Shown here piece by piece: positions 1 to 12,491 of a stretch of 38,666 bases of DNA (position 1 is its first letter; every line of letters starts with the position of its first letter). The stretch covers positions 48,338 through 87,003 of the forward strand of contig JH154143.1 in the NCBI GenBank assembly GCA_000226015.1, read 5' to 3'. Under the pieces are notes generated by a model, which searched no databases, had not been told where the DNA came from, and saw only the letters and a program-made list of their open reading frames with translations. The DNA is from Mnemiopsis leidyi (Eukaryota > Ctenophora > Tentaculata > Lobata > Bolinopsidae). The translations under genes and the position numbers were made by a program.

Positions 1-135
1 TCCGTCAGTGTGTACAGCCGGTGCTACATTTCAAATCTAAACAATATGTCTCCGTCAGTGTGGTACAGCGGTGCTACATTTCAAATCTAAACAATATGTC
101 TCCGTCAGTGCGGTACAGCGGTGCCACATTTCAAG
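1..135. repeat. 48-bp tandem repeat
   Basis: Nearly three copies of a unit of about 48 bp starting TCCGTCAGTGTGGTACAGCG are seen. The last copy diverges at CACATTTCAAG, where the candidate exon begins. Confidence 0.85.
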
Positions 136-233
136 CTGTGGAAGATGTGCCACTCTCAGACGACTGTATAAAGAATACCCAAGTCAATGGTCTCCTCTCT
201 TCCATGAACGATAAATCTCTTTCTTACGACGAG
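136..233 (+). CDS. Possible upstream macoilin exon
   Basis: This is an open segment that starts after a TTTCAAG acceptor and ends at GAG|GTAACA. It encodes a polar acidic stretch beginning AVEDVPLSDD (the first codon is split by the splice). It ends in phase 0, and the next modelled macoilin exon at 5849 begins in phase 0, so the two join without a frame break across a 5.6 kb intron. The acceptor sits at the end of a 48-bp tandem repeat. The protein segment is low in information and does not itself identify the family. Confidence 0.4.
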
Positions 234-3200
234 GTAACATATTTTTTACATCTCTTCTGGGCGGTAGATACAATTAGATCTTTTTCTTTAATCTTAAATG
301 GTAGTTCAAGCTATGTTTATGAATTCTAGGGCTTGTTTCTTAAAGTCTTCATGACATTAGAAATAGATAATCATATTTGTCAAGTAGCAAGTGGTTTAAG
401 AAACTATTAAATTAGAATTAAATTTGTTAATGTGAATCGAGTGTTATTGCAAAGTATGTTTATTTAACTATTTCTTCAATTCTATTTAACTGTCAAATTT
501 TTACTCATTCAAACATCGTGGTCACATGTACATTACATGCCTTGTATCTAAGCTATGCTATGTAGAGAAAGTCTGGTGGCACTCTACTGTATAACATTAA
601 ATTATAGATCGAAAGCTATGCTGTAATTATAACTCAAAAGCTATGTTGTAATTATAGCTCTAAAGCTATGTTGTAATTATAACTCTATAGCTATGTTGAA
701 ATTATCCTATAGCTATGTTGTAATTGTAGCTCTATAGCTATGTTAAAATTATCCTATAGCTATGTTGTAATTGTAGCTCTATAGCTATGAAATTATCCTA
801 TAGCTATGTTGTAATTATAGCTCTAAAGCTATGTTGTAATTATAGCTCTAAAGCTATGTTGTAATTATAGCTCTAAAGCTATGTTGTAATTATAGCTCTA
901 AAGCTATGTTGAAATTATTCTATAGCAATGTTGTAATTATAGCTCTTATATATGTTGTAGTAGAATGACGACATATTTATTACCGTCTACCAAGTGACTG
1001 CAGGTGCTATGCACGTTTTACCGCCAAATCCGACACCTTCATTACACAATACACAATCAATCAATGGGTTGGTGGTGTAATGGTATCTATCCCGACTTTC
1101 TACGCAGAAGATCGGGGGTTCGATTCCCAGTTCCGCCAATCCTAGAGGAGTGCGCTAAGGGCATTTGCCTATGCAATCTTCTTCGGTTGACTCAGCCGAA
1201 TGACCGGGAAACCGTGATTGAGGGTTAAATGAGGAGGGTCTCCATTAAAAGATCTAGAATCTTCCAGGAGCCCCTTCAGTATAACTGTAAAAGCCTGGGT
1301 ACAGGTGTAACAAATACAAATAATCTCCCACTTGCTCTTTGTCTGAGAACGTTATCACGTGATAAAAGGGATCACGTGATACTGATTGAATCGTTAAACC
1401 TTCTGCTTGCTCGCCGTCTGGAACCTGGTTATATCTTGTGAATCGTATTGAAATTTAATCGATCCAATCTACTGTCCTTAGTGGCATTTCCAAGTCTGCA
1501 CTGTCATTAAAGTTGGAATTAAAGTAAGAGAGTTTCCTAGTTAAGTTACAAGCTCTGTAGACTATTTCCTAATTGAAAAAAAATTGAATTAAATTAATCT
1601 TCATTGTGTCACTAGGTATGCCCAGAAGACGTCATCTAGGTATCAAAAACTTTTCGACAACAGCTAACCATCTGTAATTTAGTATTTATAGGCATCTCTG
1701 TATTTATAGGCATCTCTGTATTTATAGGCATCTCTGTATTGAACGGGAACACCTTTATCATTTTCTTGGGTCAACTTGATATCCTTGCAGCTATCTACTA
1801 AAAGAAAATCGTTTTAAAGACCTTAAAGATCTGGTAAAAGCCCATCCTAAATTCTATTAAAGCAGGACAAATTCTTGTCCCTCTTTTATGACGAACAAAC
1901 TAGAAAGTCTGAAGTCGTTAAATTCAGCATCAATTCTGGTAAGGATTTAATGTTAAGTTTATGAGCGGTTAAAATCGAGTGGCTAAGGAAGCTAGGGGCG
2001 CTAACGAAGCTAGGGGCGCTAAGGATATTAGGGGCTTAGGAAGTTTGGGGCTAAGGAAGCTAAGGGCTTAGGAAGCTAGGGGCTAAGGAAGCTAGGGGCT
2101 AAGGAAGCTAGGGGCTAAGGAAGCTAAGGGTTAAGGAAGCTAAGGGTTAAGGAAGCTCAGGGCTAAGAAAGCTATGGGCTAAGGAAGCTAGGGCTAAGGA
2201 AACTAAGGGCCAGTTTAGCTGTGCACCATGCAGCCAGCGGTGACGCTAGCGTGTCTACTGTCTGCCATGCTGGCTGCTATTATTTACCCCAAAATGGCTT
2301 TAAAACCAATAGTAAAGTAAATCACGTACTTTCAAAGTTCATCAAACATTCATTCAAATTGACGGCTATTACAGATGATTTGTCATAGAATTTAGTATTC
2401 AAGTTACTCTCCTATGACATAAACCATTTGCAAAGTTCGTCGGTAAATGCTTCGACTGTGTAAAGTAAAGGCCGACAAGAAAGCTTTTATCGGATCTAGC
2501 TGTGTGGCATACATTAACTTCAACCTAAAGCTTGAGGAGGAGTCCCTCGCATTTAAATTTTAGGTAAGAGTCCACTTAGCTAAGGGCATACACGCACACA
2601 CAAACACAATGTATAGATTGTGGCTACAGTACATCATGTGACCTTAACTGCAGAATTTACTGCTGTACATTCTCTACTTGCGTGTACTCTCATTGTACTA
2701 CTGCGTGTGCTATGTTATGAATTATATGGAAGGTAACGATTGAAAATTTCTTTGCAGCGTAGCTGTGATTTATACACACGCTAAATGAAACTTCGCTGAA
2801 ATATTTGAAATTGTGATTTTTCGATTTGATAAGGCAAATCATCTCATGTCAATTGTCACTGGTGTTGTGCACAAGCGAAATTATAAAATATTCTCATATC
2901 TCATCACAAAGAAAGAAATTAAAGAAATTTACTCACACCTCGCTTAGCCAAATAAAAAGAATTCTAAAAAGGTTAGTCGACATTTGGAAAATTAACCAAG
3001 TTGAGAAATTAACCGAGTTGAGAAATTCACCAAGTTTAGAAATTAACTAATAAAGTTTATTTTCGTTTTGATGGTCTCTCATGTGGAACATTGATATACA
3101 TTATCCATCACATCATTGATATGGTACACTTAATGTTATTGGGCGAACAAAGTTCGCCCATTCAGTAAATATGAATCTCTACTTCTAAGCGTACATCCAT

Positions 3201-6200
3201 TAAATTTTAGCGTAACCAACCGACAGTCAGTATTTACCATTTCGAGAATATTTGCTGTGTTTAAAAACGTCTTGAACATCAAGATAGACACACTGGTGGT
3301 TTACCTACATCCGTGCTTTGGATTTGCGTTCACATAATTGTATTTACCATTATCTAAAACTAGACGTAAATCGTATTACATCTTGTTTAAACATCTTTAT
3401 ACCTCGCAAAGAAAGTTAGCTCACGCGTCAATTGATTAGTTAATTGTTCATTAGCGATAGTTGGGCAACGTGTACAACCGTGAACATAACCGTGTAAAAA
3501 TGTGTATAAGCTTGTGCAGTGTACGTGTATAAGCGTGTACATGTATAAGCGTGTACGTGTATAAGCGTGTACGTGTATAAGCGTGTACGTGAATAAGCGT
3601 GTATGTGTATAAGCGTGTACGTGTATAGGCGTGTAGTGTATAAGCGTGTACGTGTATAAGCGTGTACGTGTATCAGCGTGTAGAAGCAACTTTTACGGCG
3701 GACAGTATTTACTGATTATCCTAGATTAGACATTATAGACTGTTTACAAGCCGATGTATATAATGAGCATTACAGTAGATAATCGGAGTTTACAATGTTT
3801 ACACTGTGGTGAACTTCACCTGAATGATGTGAACCATTAAGGAAGTAAAATTGCTTTACGTTAAGTAAATGGTACTGACCTGTCAAAAATCCAGAATTGT
3901 AAAAGTTTCATGGGTCAGATTTCTTTAAGAACTGAAGATAACAACTTTTAGTTTTGATTATTAGAGGTTACGTACGTCATACTATTGTGTGTTAGACTGA
4001 CAACATTTTTGTGCGGTTAATTACTAGGGTAGATCCCATTACGTGATATCCGAATACCTGGATCTCGTGATTTTAATTTAGCAAACCTCTCTCTCTCTAT
4101 CTCTCTCTCTGGTTCAATAACGTACGCCCTAAAACTTATCTTTTTATATAGTAGACAAAAGAGTTTGCACATTCATGTGCAAGGAAATATAATAGTACAT
4201 AACATAACTAATATAATTACATTGCGCTGATAATAAGTAATCCAATCAAGTTACAACTAGTGAAATGATAACACTAAATCGGCTGGCCGGCATGATTACA
4301 ATAGCACTTTCAACAATTTTATTTTGGATTGTAAGAATTTAATTCGTAAACTTGAAAGACAAAGCTTCAGTATTGCTGCCTTGCGCAAACGTTTTGAAGT
4401 CTTTGTCGACAAGTATTTTAATATTTGGGGAAAATTTGGAGTGAATTTAACTTCCGAGCATGTGTTTTAGCATGGCACGTCATTCATTCTTTTAGCCTTA
4501 CAGTTCTTTTTATTTGATATTCAGTTCGTTTTACCTAATATTAACATTTTTAGCTAGCCGATGGTATTCAGAGGGCATTAATGTAATGTACTGTGAACTG
4601 GTCCCAAGTCCAGTCGCCATCTTGTCATTTATGTCAAATAACCGTGTTTAGTCATTGACTACTGATTATATCTTAATTTGTTACTTCTACATATGAAATA
4701 CGAACCTTACAATGTATTATAACCGTAGTTAGACAAGAGGCAAGTTTCACGGTATAGAGTTCTCCATTTTCTATACAACATTCATAACATCTCCTGCTTG
4801 TAAGAATCAATAAGTTGCAATTCGTAACTACACCTCGAATACGAGATTCAATTTTTACACTTCTGTTTCTCAGTAACGTCTCACACTTGGCGAGGATTTA
4901 AAGCCTTAGTTCCAGATCGATGCTGGAGTAACTAATTAAAAAGTAACTAAGTCAGCTAGACTGATTGTAAGACTGATTGTAGGACTGAATCGCTAATGCT
5001 TATTATCACAAGTTACCCTAACACTAACCCTAATACTATGTGGGGCATGAATCATGACTGATATCCACCAAAAAAAGAAAAAAATCCTAATACTTACGAT
5101 AGTTATTGATGGAGAATCATAGTGATTCAGTTTTTTATTGATTCAGTCCGCTTACGGGCCAGGCCTGCTTCACTCAGTGTTATTTATTAACCGTACCCAG
5201 TGCCCACATTAAAAAACGTTGCCATGTCTGCACTAGGAGATTTTTGTGAGGTCAGCAATGTATATTATATACGATCTGATCATCCGGGTTTTTACTAATC
5301 GCTCCTGTTAAAAGTATTTAACCGTCTAACTCTTCGTGCTTCCGTATTTTAAAGTTCATTTCAAGATTTAAATAGTTAAGCAGTGGGAGCAAGGCAGTAT
5401 AAATACCATCACGTTCTATTGCCTACTGTCGCCACGTGCTCAAAGCTTTTATATCCTAGCCAATTTATCTGGACATATCATCCCAGTCCCTGACATGACT
5501 GGACATATCATCCCAGTCCCTCCAATATGATAGGTCACGACTCACTAGTTTATTGAACTCAATCTACTAATCACATGTGGTATTACATGACTTAGAATTA
5601 AAGTTTGGGAGTACTGTCACGCACGTACACGAAATGCTATGAGAAACATACTTTGAGAGTTTGACTATATGGTTTGCTTTGTGCTCTTCAATAAGTCGTA
5701 AAACTCTGAGTAAATCGAGAACTTGCACAGTAACATGGTTAATCAATTCTAAACTCCCAGATTATCACTAAAAACTCCCAGATTATCACTAAAAAACTCC
5801 CAGATTATCACTCAAAAACTCCCAAATGACCACAAACAAAACTTCCAGATAATTGCGGGATGTGGAGCTGAAGAGGTATCGCCCTTAACTGGACGATCCG
5901 GAAACTTCAACGCGCGCTCCACCCGCACCTTCCTGGGACACTGCGTGGACCCGAACGAGGACTTCTGGACATTCGAGGAGGAAAGCGACAGTTCCGTGTC
6001 GACCGTGCCGGAACCGTCTCTCTCTAACCACGGTAGTAAACCTGGGAGTGTCACGGTAAAGGAGCAGCCTAGTAACACTGGTCACAAGAGAAGCAACAAC
6101 ATTCTCTCCAAGATGTTCGACTTTCAACGGTAAGTCGTTTGTTTTTTGTTTTACTCAAATTCGATATAGATTTTACCGACTTCCTGTTTATGTAACATTT

Positions 6201-9200
6201 CGTTGAATATTTGTATTTTCTGAATATATTATTACTACTGTGACATTGAGTTGAATATATGTATTTGTTGAATATATCAATACAACTTATGCTGATATAT
6301 GATGTAACATTTTGTTGAATATATGTTTTCGTTGAATATATTAATTTACTACGTATGTTAATATATGATGTAACAGTTTCTTGAATATGTTTATACTACT
6401 TATGCTGATACAAGTAAAAAATACAAATGGGGGTCCAACATTTAATATGACACGACGTGACACCTATGGACAGTCACGTGACACCTATCCTTCATTTCTA
6501 TCTACCAGCCTCCTTGCGGCTACGAATCTGAACGTTACAATCACCACTCCAATTTAATCGGAAATTTCCTGAAAGTCGTCGTCTCACCTTATCTAGAGAT
6601 GGTCTCTCTCTCTATCTATCTACATATTATATACTACAATATTTGTTGCCTCATACTCAGTGTCATCCCCAGAGCCATGGAATTGTCTCATATGATGGAA
6701 GTCGTCTTTGTGTTCTAAATGTTTCTGTACGACGTACGTGTCTTTCTATAATGTATTTTCATGGTGTAATCTGTGTGCCGTGAAGTTATGGTTATTAAAT
6801 AGTTATGTCTGGTATTTCGAAATTTGTGTATATTAGTACCTGTCTAGTGTACATCTGATGTACAAAATTAGTAAACCCATCCATGTGGTATATTAAAATT
6901 GAAGATGGAACAAAACATAGTTTTGAGTAGTATACAATATACATTATTGTTGGTTTGTTCGTGTGGCATCTTGTATAAGATAACTCCAGTCACAACTTAA
7001 TTAGTTGAACCCAACACGCCAGCTGTTAGAAAATACATCATACTACCGCCATTGTTGCCGTATGTTAATTCGACAGCAAACAAAACTTGTACACACATTA
7101 ATGTACGTACGTGGATGAACGTTAATTATATAAAGAACAGTATATCTAGGGAGGTGTCTCAAATTTAATTTAAATTTGGTTTGGAATTTGAGACACCTCC
7201 CCGGTTGAAATACCGTCCTCCATTATCAACATACTGTATTGTTCAGAGACAAGCCCTCCGCCAAAGTCTCGCCGGTGATGGACAAGATTCAAGAGCCCGT
7301 GAAAGAAGCACGAGTTTCTCCCATTAAAAAAGAGAAAATTGTCGAGGACGTTTCATACAAGCCAGCCAAGGCAGACAATAACAAAAAGTCAAAAAGGAAC
7401 GGCACAGTTAAACGGCAGGAATTGTCAAACGGCCACGACGATCAGAATCACACGGCAGTTAAAATACACCTGGACAAGCTAAAGGTATTATCACGTGACC
7501 GCTTCATGACCGGTAATGGATCTTAGCAAGTTTTATACATTGAGGTCATTAGCGATAAAAACTCAGTGCAGTTATTGGAGGTTGGCCGCATGCAACATAT
7601 TGCCATGCAGGGATGGGGCATTGGTGGTGTGCGCGCGTTTTAGTTGGAACGCGCGGAATCGTTAAATTTCTGCAAAATTTAGCGCAGTTTGTGTTTTCCA
7701 TTATTTTTAGAAAATTTATTTAGTTGAGTAAATATATTTGCAATGTATGGAAAGCGTAGTGTAGCACTTCAATTATCATAATAACATTTAAAGCAGCCAG
7801 TGTGTATTATTATAGAACGCTTGAATTAACATTGATCACTTTTGCAGGACATAGATGACGATCTCTATTTTATTCTACAAAATCATTTGGATACTTGCCA
7901 AAATTCGCTACGTGAGGAGAAATTATCGAGGTCAGTAATCATACTTACATTATTATTAAAACACTGAAATTAATATACCACTCATATTGTAATTGAAGCT
8001 ATATACAACCAGAAACTTCACATAGAATTTCAGTACCACAGTATTCTATAACACGTGCAATACACGATGGAATGACTTATCAGCCAATTTTTCGGTGCAC
8101 GCTATTTGACTGTTTCTTTTACGCTTTTTATGTTGTGTGTTTCAAGTCACAATATTGCTTATTTCTTCCTTAATAATAGGGAAAGGTATTTGAGGGGGTC
8201 ACTAATTTTAACCAATCAGAAGCGAGAAAGAACTGTCCTCTAGCTTTTTAATTGGTCAAATTTGTTACCCCACCCCAAAAATAGCTTTCTCTTTCCACTG
8301 CTATCGACTTCTTTAAACGTTGAACTTGGCATATTTGCGCAAGTCAGTGTAACTGTCCCATAGTTGATGGTTAAACTTAAATACACATTACTCAGGATAC
8401 CTACATAGGTAATTAACCCAAGTATTTGAGTTAAAACATCAACAATGGTACGGTTACACTTTAATTGGGCTGGTGGTGTAGTGGTTTCCTTCTCGGCTCC
8501 CACGCAGGAGGTCGGGGGTTCAAATCCCGTATCCGCCAGTCCTAGAGAAGTGCGCTAAGAGCATTTGCCTATGCAATCTTCTTCGGTCGACTCAGCCGAA
8601 TGATCGGGAAACCGTGATTGAGGGTTAAATGAGTAGCTGCCCATTGCAGCGAAGTCTCGGGCGATAAAAGTATGGTACACACTACCTTAACCGTCACTGG
8701 CGTGTATGTAAAATTGTACATTCGGCCTCCTGTAATTGGCCGTTACACTTGTGTAACATCTGGCTGTTGGAGTGTCCGAATTAAAATAAGTATGAGATAA
8801 AAAAAATTGTGTTGTCGAAACGAGCTTATGTTGAAATGTTCCCAGCATAGTTCAACAACCATCTTCCCGACCTTCACCTTCAACCTTTTATCGTCCGACG
8901 TCCAAACAAGTTGAATTATTTACAGACGTTGAAAGTTTAACATTCTCAACCCCAGGTTGAGATCCGAGCAGCTGTACGAGACTCTGGAAGATGAACTGAA
9001 GAAGGTTCAGTCAGATTTACAGAACTCCCGTAATAGTGAGAAGAGCAAGGAAGATAAGATGCACAATCTCGTTAATGCCAACAAGACGCTAAGATTCGAG
9101 TTTGATAAACAAAGACAAGAACTTTCCAAACTGTGGGTATTTTTATACTTGGGGTTTGTTTTATAGTCGCTTTCTTAATTCTTTGTGCAATAGCTTTTGT

Positions 9201-11594
9201 GGTATCGTGAAATACCACTACCGATGACCTAGTATAATAAGATTTGTGGATACGTGACACGGTGACTGTGAACATCGCGAAATTTATTCTAAGCTTACTT
9301 TTACCCTAAAAGTTGCCACATATTTATTGATCTATTTAATGCTGTTAAGTCAAGTCATAAAGTTTAATAGTCATACTCGATAAAATGTCTGCTATTGAGT
9401 CAAACTTAACATTTTTTCTATTGGTTGTGAATATGGCTGCTTATCAAGTCAAGCTAAGTTTAAATAAACTTTTCAGTCATGATACGAAGCCTGCCGACAC
9501 ACGAGACCGTGGTATTGGTTGTGATATCCTCCCTAAGGAAGTTGACCATTCTAAATGTAAAGAATCCATTAAGAGTAACGAGATATTGATAACTGACCTG
9601 AAAAAACAGATAGAGAACCACACTAAGAATCTTAAAAACGAGCAGAATATACTCAAAAATATTCAGGTTAGTTTCTATTCCGTTTTTACAACCAGTGAAT
9701 CATCTAGACAGCTTTCTTAAATTTCTCTGCCGACATCTGGCCCTGAGAACAGTTCTAATTTTAGTAAAGTTTTGAAATTTGAACAATGTTCAAACATCTG
9801 ATATAGCAGTGTGTGAGCGTACTAGATTCATACTTAAAGATTTTGTGTTGAAATCCTGAACTGGAAAATAGGAATCCCTTGACAGGAGAAAATTCCCAGC
9901 GGGAAATGAAGCTCTCTGTTGAGAAATACAGTGCGGGGTTCCTCCCTGAAATGCATATTCCTACCGACAGTTTCTGGCTGTAAGGTTTCAAGACATTACC
10001 GGTTGTGCCGTGAGAAATATATTCCGAGATTTCGAATATTTACCTTCATTTTGTTCTTGATCTGAGGATTTAGATCATGCCTCCTGTTAAAATCGCATTG
10101 TTCTGAGCCTCGAACCATCAACACGTATATTTACAGATAGGTGCGAAAATGTACGCTGTACATTACATAAACGTAATGAGTATAGAATTTAATGTGTGGC
10201 ACTTTGGAGTGTCCCGACTCCCGTCAAATAGTGCACGATGTATAATTCAAGCAATATCTAGGGGTACTGGCTACTTTATTTGTCAGTAAATATCGAGTTT
10301 TAAAATTTGAAGGTGTGGTTAGTGGTTACATGCTGCACCTTAAAAAATGTTCTAGTTTTAGGGTTTACGGTTAAATATTCGAACTTATTAAGTATTTTAG
10401 GTGTGGCTTAAAATAAAGATTCAAGGAAGCCATTAAGTAGTATTTAGAATAAATTCCCAGACAAGGCTAGGTGTAGGTTTAGTTTTTTCATTCCGCCAGA
10501 AAGTTTTTATTGAGACTACTAAGTTAACTGGTTAACAGAAGTTTAGTAGCTATAAACTTGTAACTATTAACGTAAAACTTTCAATTTCAGGCTCAAGAAA
10601 GTGAGAATTTGTCTAGAGCTCAGCGCGAGAACGAGGAACTCCGCAAACAGAACGCGATCTTAACGAGCAGGCAGGAATCCATCATCAGAAATCTCCGGGC
10701 TGAAACCAAAGTCAAAATGGAACTTTTCTCTGCTCTTGGTAATTTCAATTTGCTGCAGATTAGTAGAATAGTAGCAGTGTGCTATGTTCGTGACAGTTTT
10801 TCTTGAAACACTATTAATACATTTGACAGCCAGCCGGAGCTATTGAATATTCTATTATTTTAGGGATGAATCTTGAATAGGCTTTAGAAGTAGTCAAACC
10901 TAGTATATATGATTGATTGCGTAAGCCTCTTTTAATAATGTAACCAAACTTTGAGTAGAGTAGATTCAAGTTCCAGAGCAAGGGTAGAGTTCTGGTCCGT
11001 TATGCCTTATTTGGCAGATGAACTTTATTGGCAGTCCTCCTCTAAGCTTACAGTCAGCTGTGTGTTGATTATGATTATGCCACAGAGAAGCAGGAACGTT
11101 GTTATAGAGAGTTATCACGTGAGAACGTGACCTGGCAACTTTGATTCAGAAATACTGGTCCTTTTTTGTAATGCAAATAGTCCAAAAACAGCTGCCGTTA
11201 GAGAAAAGTAGGATGGAGCCAGCGGTACAGATCTTAACTTGATCACGCACAGCGGAGCAGCTGCATAAGTTTATACCAAGTTTTAAGCATTATAATTTAT
11301 GATATACAACAAAGTTCGAGTTATTCGATATTTTTCGTATAGAGGTGGTAAAACATACTGTATAGATCCGGATTTTAGGCGTCAATTCCAGAAGTAAAAC
11401 ACCGCTTAACCCCAGGTGATGCAAGAAGACATGGCGAAGAGCTGACCCACAAACTTGAACAGAAGTGCCGCGAGAACGAGATGCTAAAACAGCGAGTAGC
11501 TGAAGCTATGGCTGTATCGTCCTTCCCGACATCCAGCTTTAGTGTTCCTACCACAACCGCTGCCGATACATTCTACAGCGCCAACGGATTTTAG
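136..11594 (+). CDS. MACO1: Macoilin family protein, C-terminal part (multi-exon, 5' end outside window)
   Basis: Macoilin is a conserved animal ER membrane protein, best known in neurons, with N-terminal transmembrane segments and a C-terminal coiled coil. Modelled exons are 5849-6129, 7247-7484, 7848-7930, 8956-9132, 9477-9666, 10591-10738 and 11416-11594 (stop TAG 11592-11594). All junctions are GT-AG and phase-compatible. A further exon at 136-233 fits in phase but is less certain. The encoded part runs from a polar Ser/Glu-rich linker through a basic Lys-rich segment into a long Glu/Lys/Gln heptad-rich coiled coil. The diagnostic piece is near the end: LRAETKVKMELFSALGDARR followed by LKQRVAEAMAV. 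This closely resembles the vertebrate macoilin segment ending in FSALGDAKRQ and KIAEVMAV. The transmembrane exons are not in the window, so the gene is partial at its 5' end. The donor at 9133 (GTGGGT) is the weakest junction but is the only in-phase choice I found. Family assignment is strong; exon 1 and exact edges are inference. Confidence 0.85.
234..600. other. AT-rich intron, no feature seen
   Basis: The start of the presumed macoilin intron. I see no coding segment or repeat here on either strand. Confidence 0.5.
603..957. repeat. Minisatellite, about 24-bp unit
   Basis: About 14 imperfect tandem copies of a unit like AGCTATGTTGTAATTATAGC. Several copies are shortened and there is a short internal higher-order pattern around 690-800. 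It lies within the long macoilin intron. Confidence 0.9.
1066..1233 (+). mobile_element. tRNA-Gly-like SINE, copy 1
   Basis: The head (1066-1139) is tRNA-like: the A-box region is GGTGGTGTAATGG and the B box is GGTTCGATTCC, followed by TTCCGCCA. It is most like tRNA-Gly, but the acceptor stem no longer pairs well. It is followed by a conserved body of about 90 bp with a small CTTCGG...CCGAA hairpin, ending near ATTGAGGGTTAAATGAG. A second copy at 8467-8633 matches head and body almost throughout, which shows one SINE family rather than a tRNA gene. Confidence 0.85.
1683..1740. repeat. Three-copy 19-bp tandem repeat
   Basis: Three near-identical copies of GTATTTATAGGCATCTCT in tandem. Confidence 0.85.
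1981..2215. repeat. Minisatellite, 16-bp unit
   Basis: About 15 tandem copies of a 16-bp unit such as TAAGGAAGCTAGGGGC, with small length variants. Intronic. Confidence 0.9.
2216..3485. other. Intron sequence, no gene seen
   Basis: I find no convincing exon. The small open frame at 2826-3050 is AT-rich and lacks family features. Confidence 0.45.
3512..3682. repeat. Minisatellite, 16-bp unit (GTGTATAAGCGTGTAC)
   Basis: About 11 tandem copies with a few point and length variants. The array creates a spurious 100-residue minus-strand frame rich in Tyr, Thr, His and Leu. Confidence 0.9.
3690..5460. other. Intron sequence, no gene seen
   Basis: AT-rich with a short TC dinucleotide run near 4087-4112. 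No exon-like or RNA-gene-like segment was recognised. Confidence 0.45.
5468..5522. repeat. Two-copy tandem duplication
   Basis: The phrase CTGGACATATCATCCCAGTC occurs twice in tandem, separated by a few bases. Confidence 0.8.
5752..5848. repeat. 19-20-bp tandem repeat running into a splice acceptor
   Basis: Three clear copies of AAACTCCCAGATTATCACT plus degenerate copies follow in tandem. The acceptor of the next macoilin exon (CTTCCAG|AT at 5849) looks like a diverged unit: AAACTTCCAGAT corresponds to AAACTCCCAGAT. Confidence 0.75.
7149..7201. repeat. Foldback element with perfect 17-bp arms
   Basis: Left arm 7149-7165 (GGGAGGTGTCTCAAATT) and right arm 7185-7201 are perfect reverse complements around a 19-base spacer. 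It ends 45 bases before the exon at 7247. A related right-arm sequence occurs at 32331-32370, so it probably belongs to a dispersed family. Confidence 0.8.
8179..8296. mobile_element. Small MITE-like foldback element
   Basis: The left part (8179-8218, GGGAAAGGTATTTGAGGGGG...) and the right part (8250-8296, ending in CTTTCTCTTTCC) are imperfect inverted repeats of about 40 bases; both contain AACCAAT or its complement ATTGGT. Size and structure suggest a non-autonomous DNA element. No clear target-site duplication was identified. Confidence 0.55.
8467..8633 (+). mobile_element. tRNA-Gly-like SINE, copy 2
   Basis: The tRNA-like head (8467-8539) has GGTGGTGTAGTGG and GGTTCAAATCC boxes. The anticodon region CTCCCACGC aligns with tRNA-Gly and would read CCC. 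The body matches copy 1 (1066-1233) with a few substitutions. It lies in the macoilin intron 7931-8955. Confidence 0.85.
9667..10590. other. Macoilin intron, no feature seen
   Basis: AT-rich sequence between exons 9477-9666 and 10591-10738. No exon, repeat array or RNA gene was recognised. Confidence 0.5.
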
Positions 11595-12300
11595 AGAGAA
11601 AGAGATTTAACTTAGCTTGAGGACTGTTATCGTTTACAAAAACAGTTACAAATACATATTATTGTGCTATGCTAGTCCCTGTTATAGGGTACTGTTAGAT
11701 ATCGCACGTGTGTTTCAAGTAATATTGTGTCGTAGCAAGTCGGCAGTTGAATAATATGCAGCTAGTTTGTTTAATTAGTAACTCTTCACAATGGGTTTTG
11801 GTTAACTTTTTGTCAAATGTTGAAATGTATGACGGGTCAGTGTGAATGGTTGCCGCCCTTCGCTGTTTAACTTAAAACAGGCTTCGTATTCCCGGCAATG
11901 GAATTTGATTATGAGATTTTGATTTTATCTTGTTGTTACAAGAACACGGTGTACAACGCTTTATGATAATGCTCATTGTACCTTTAGAGGTGAAATAATA
12001 TGATAATTATTAGATAATTCTTGATACGGTATCGCATCAGAAATACATAAGTGTCTTTTATTTGGTTCAGCTTTGGTGTTAAAATTTTATTTTAATTTTA
12101 TTTGTGATAAATTAGATACGAGTCTCTCTAACTTAAAGTTAAACATGAAAGTTATAAAACGAAATTTAAACGAATCTGCACTGACATGTCAAAATGATTT
12201 GAAAGCATTAACAATTAATTTACATTTGGTAATGGTCCACCTAGACCCTACTCACCACTCTCGATCATCATTGATATTAGGGTTAATTTTGCTACACGTT
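11595..12300. other. Macoilin 3' UTR and downstream AT-rich DNA
   Basis: Follows the TAG at 11592. I found no canonical AATAAA; AATAAT near 11996 is the closest candidate. A 77-residue open frame at 12073-12306 looks accidental. Confidence 0.4.
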
Positions 12301-12310
12301 GCATAGCCCT

Positions 12311-12329
12311 GCTGCCGCGAAGCGGCAGC
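12311..12329. repeat. GCGAAGC stem-loop, copy 1
   Basis: A perfect hairpin: 8-bp arms GCTGCCGC/GCGGCAGC with loop GAA. The identical 19-mer occurs at 36690-36708 in a related repeat. Confidence 0.85.
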
Positions 12330-12491
12330 CTCCGTGAGACAAGGTTAATTCACAAATGCCTTAATACATCAAGTTACTAATGATAAGGCAGCAATGAGCA
12401 GGGCTTGGCAACGTCTAGTAAGTGAGTTGACGAGTTTATATCCGTCTACCTTTGACCTTGACGAGATTATATCCGTCTAGTTCTACCGTTC

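Noticed and set aside
1066..1139. Functional tRNA gene
   Set aside because: The acceptor stem is poorly paired and the same head-plus-body unit recurs at 8467, so it is a SINE head.
3387..3689. 100-residue minus-strand open frame
   Set aside because: It is the translation of a 16-bp minisatellite (Tyr-Thr-His-Leu repeats) and has no other coding sign.
7485..7526. Extension of the macoilin exon to the stop at 7526
   Set aside because: A GTATTA donor at 7485 joins in frame to the next coiled-coil exon at 7848; read-through would truncate the family domain.
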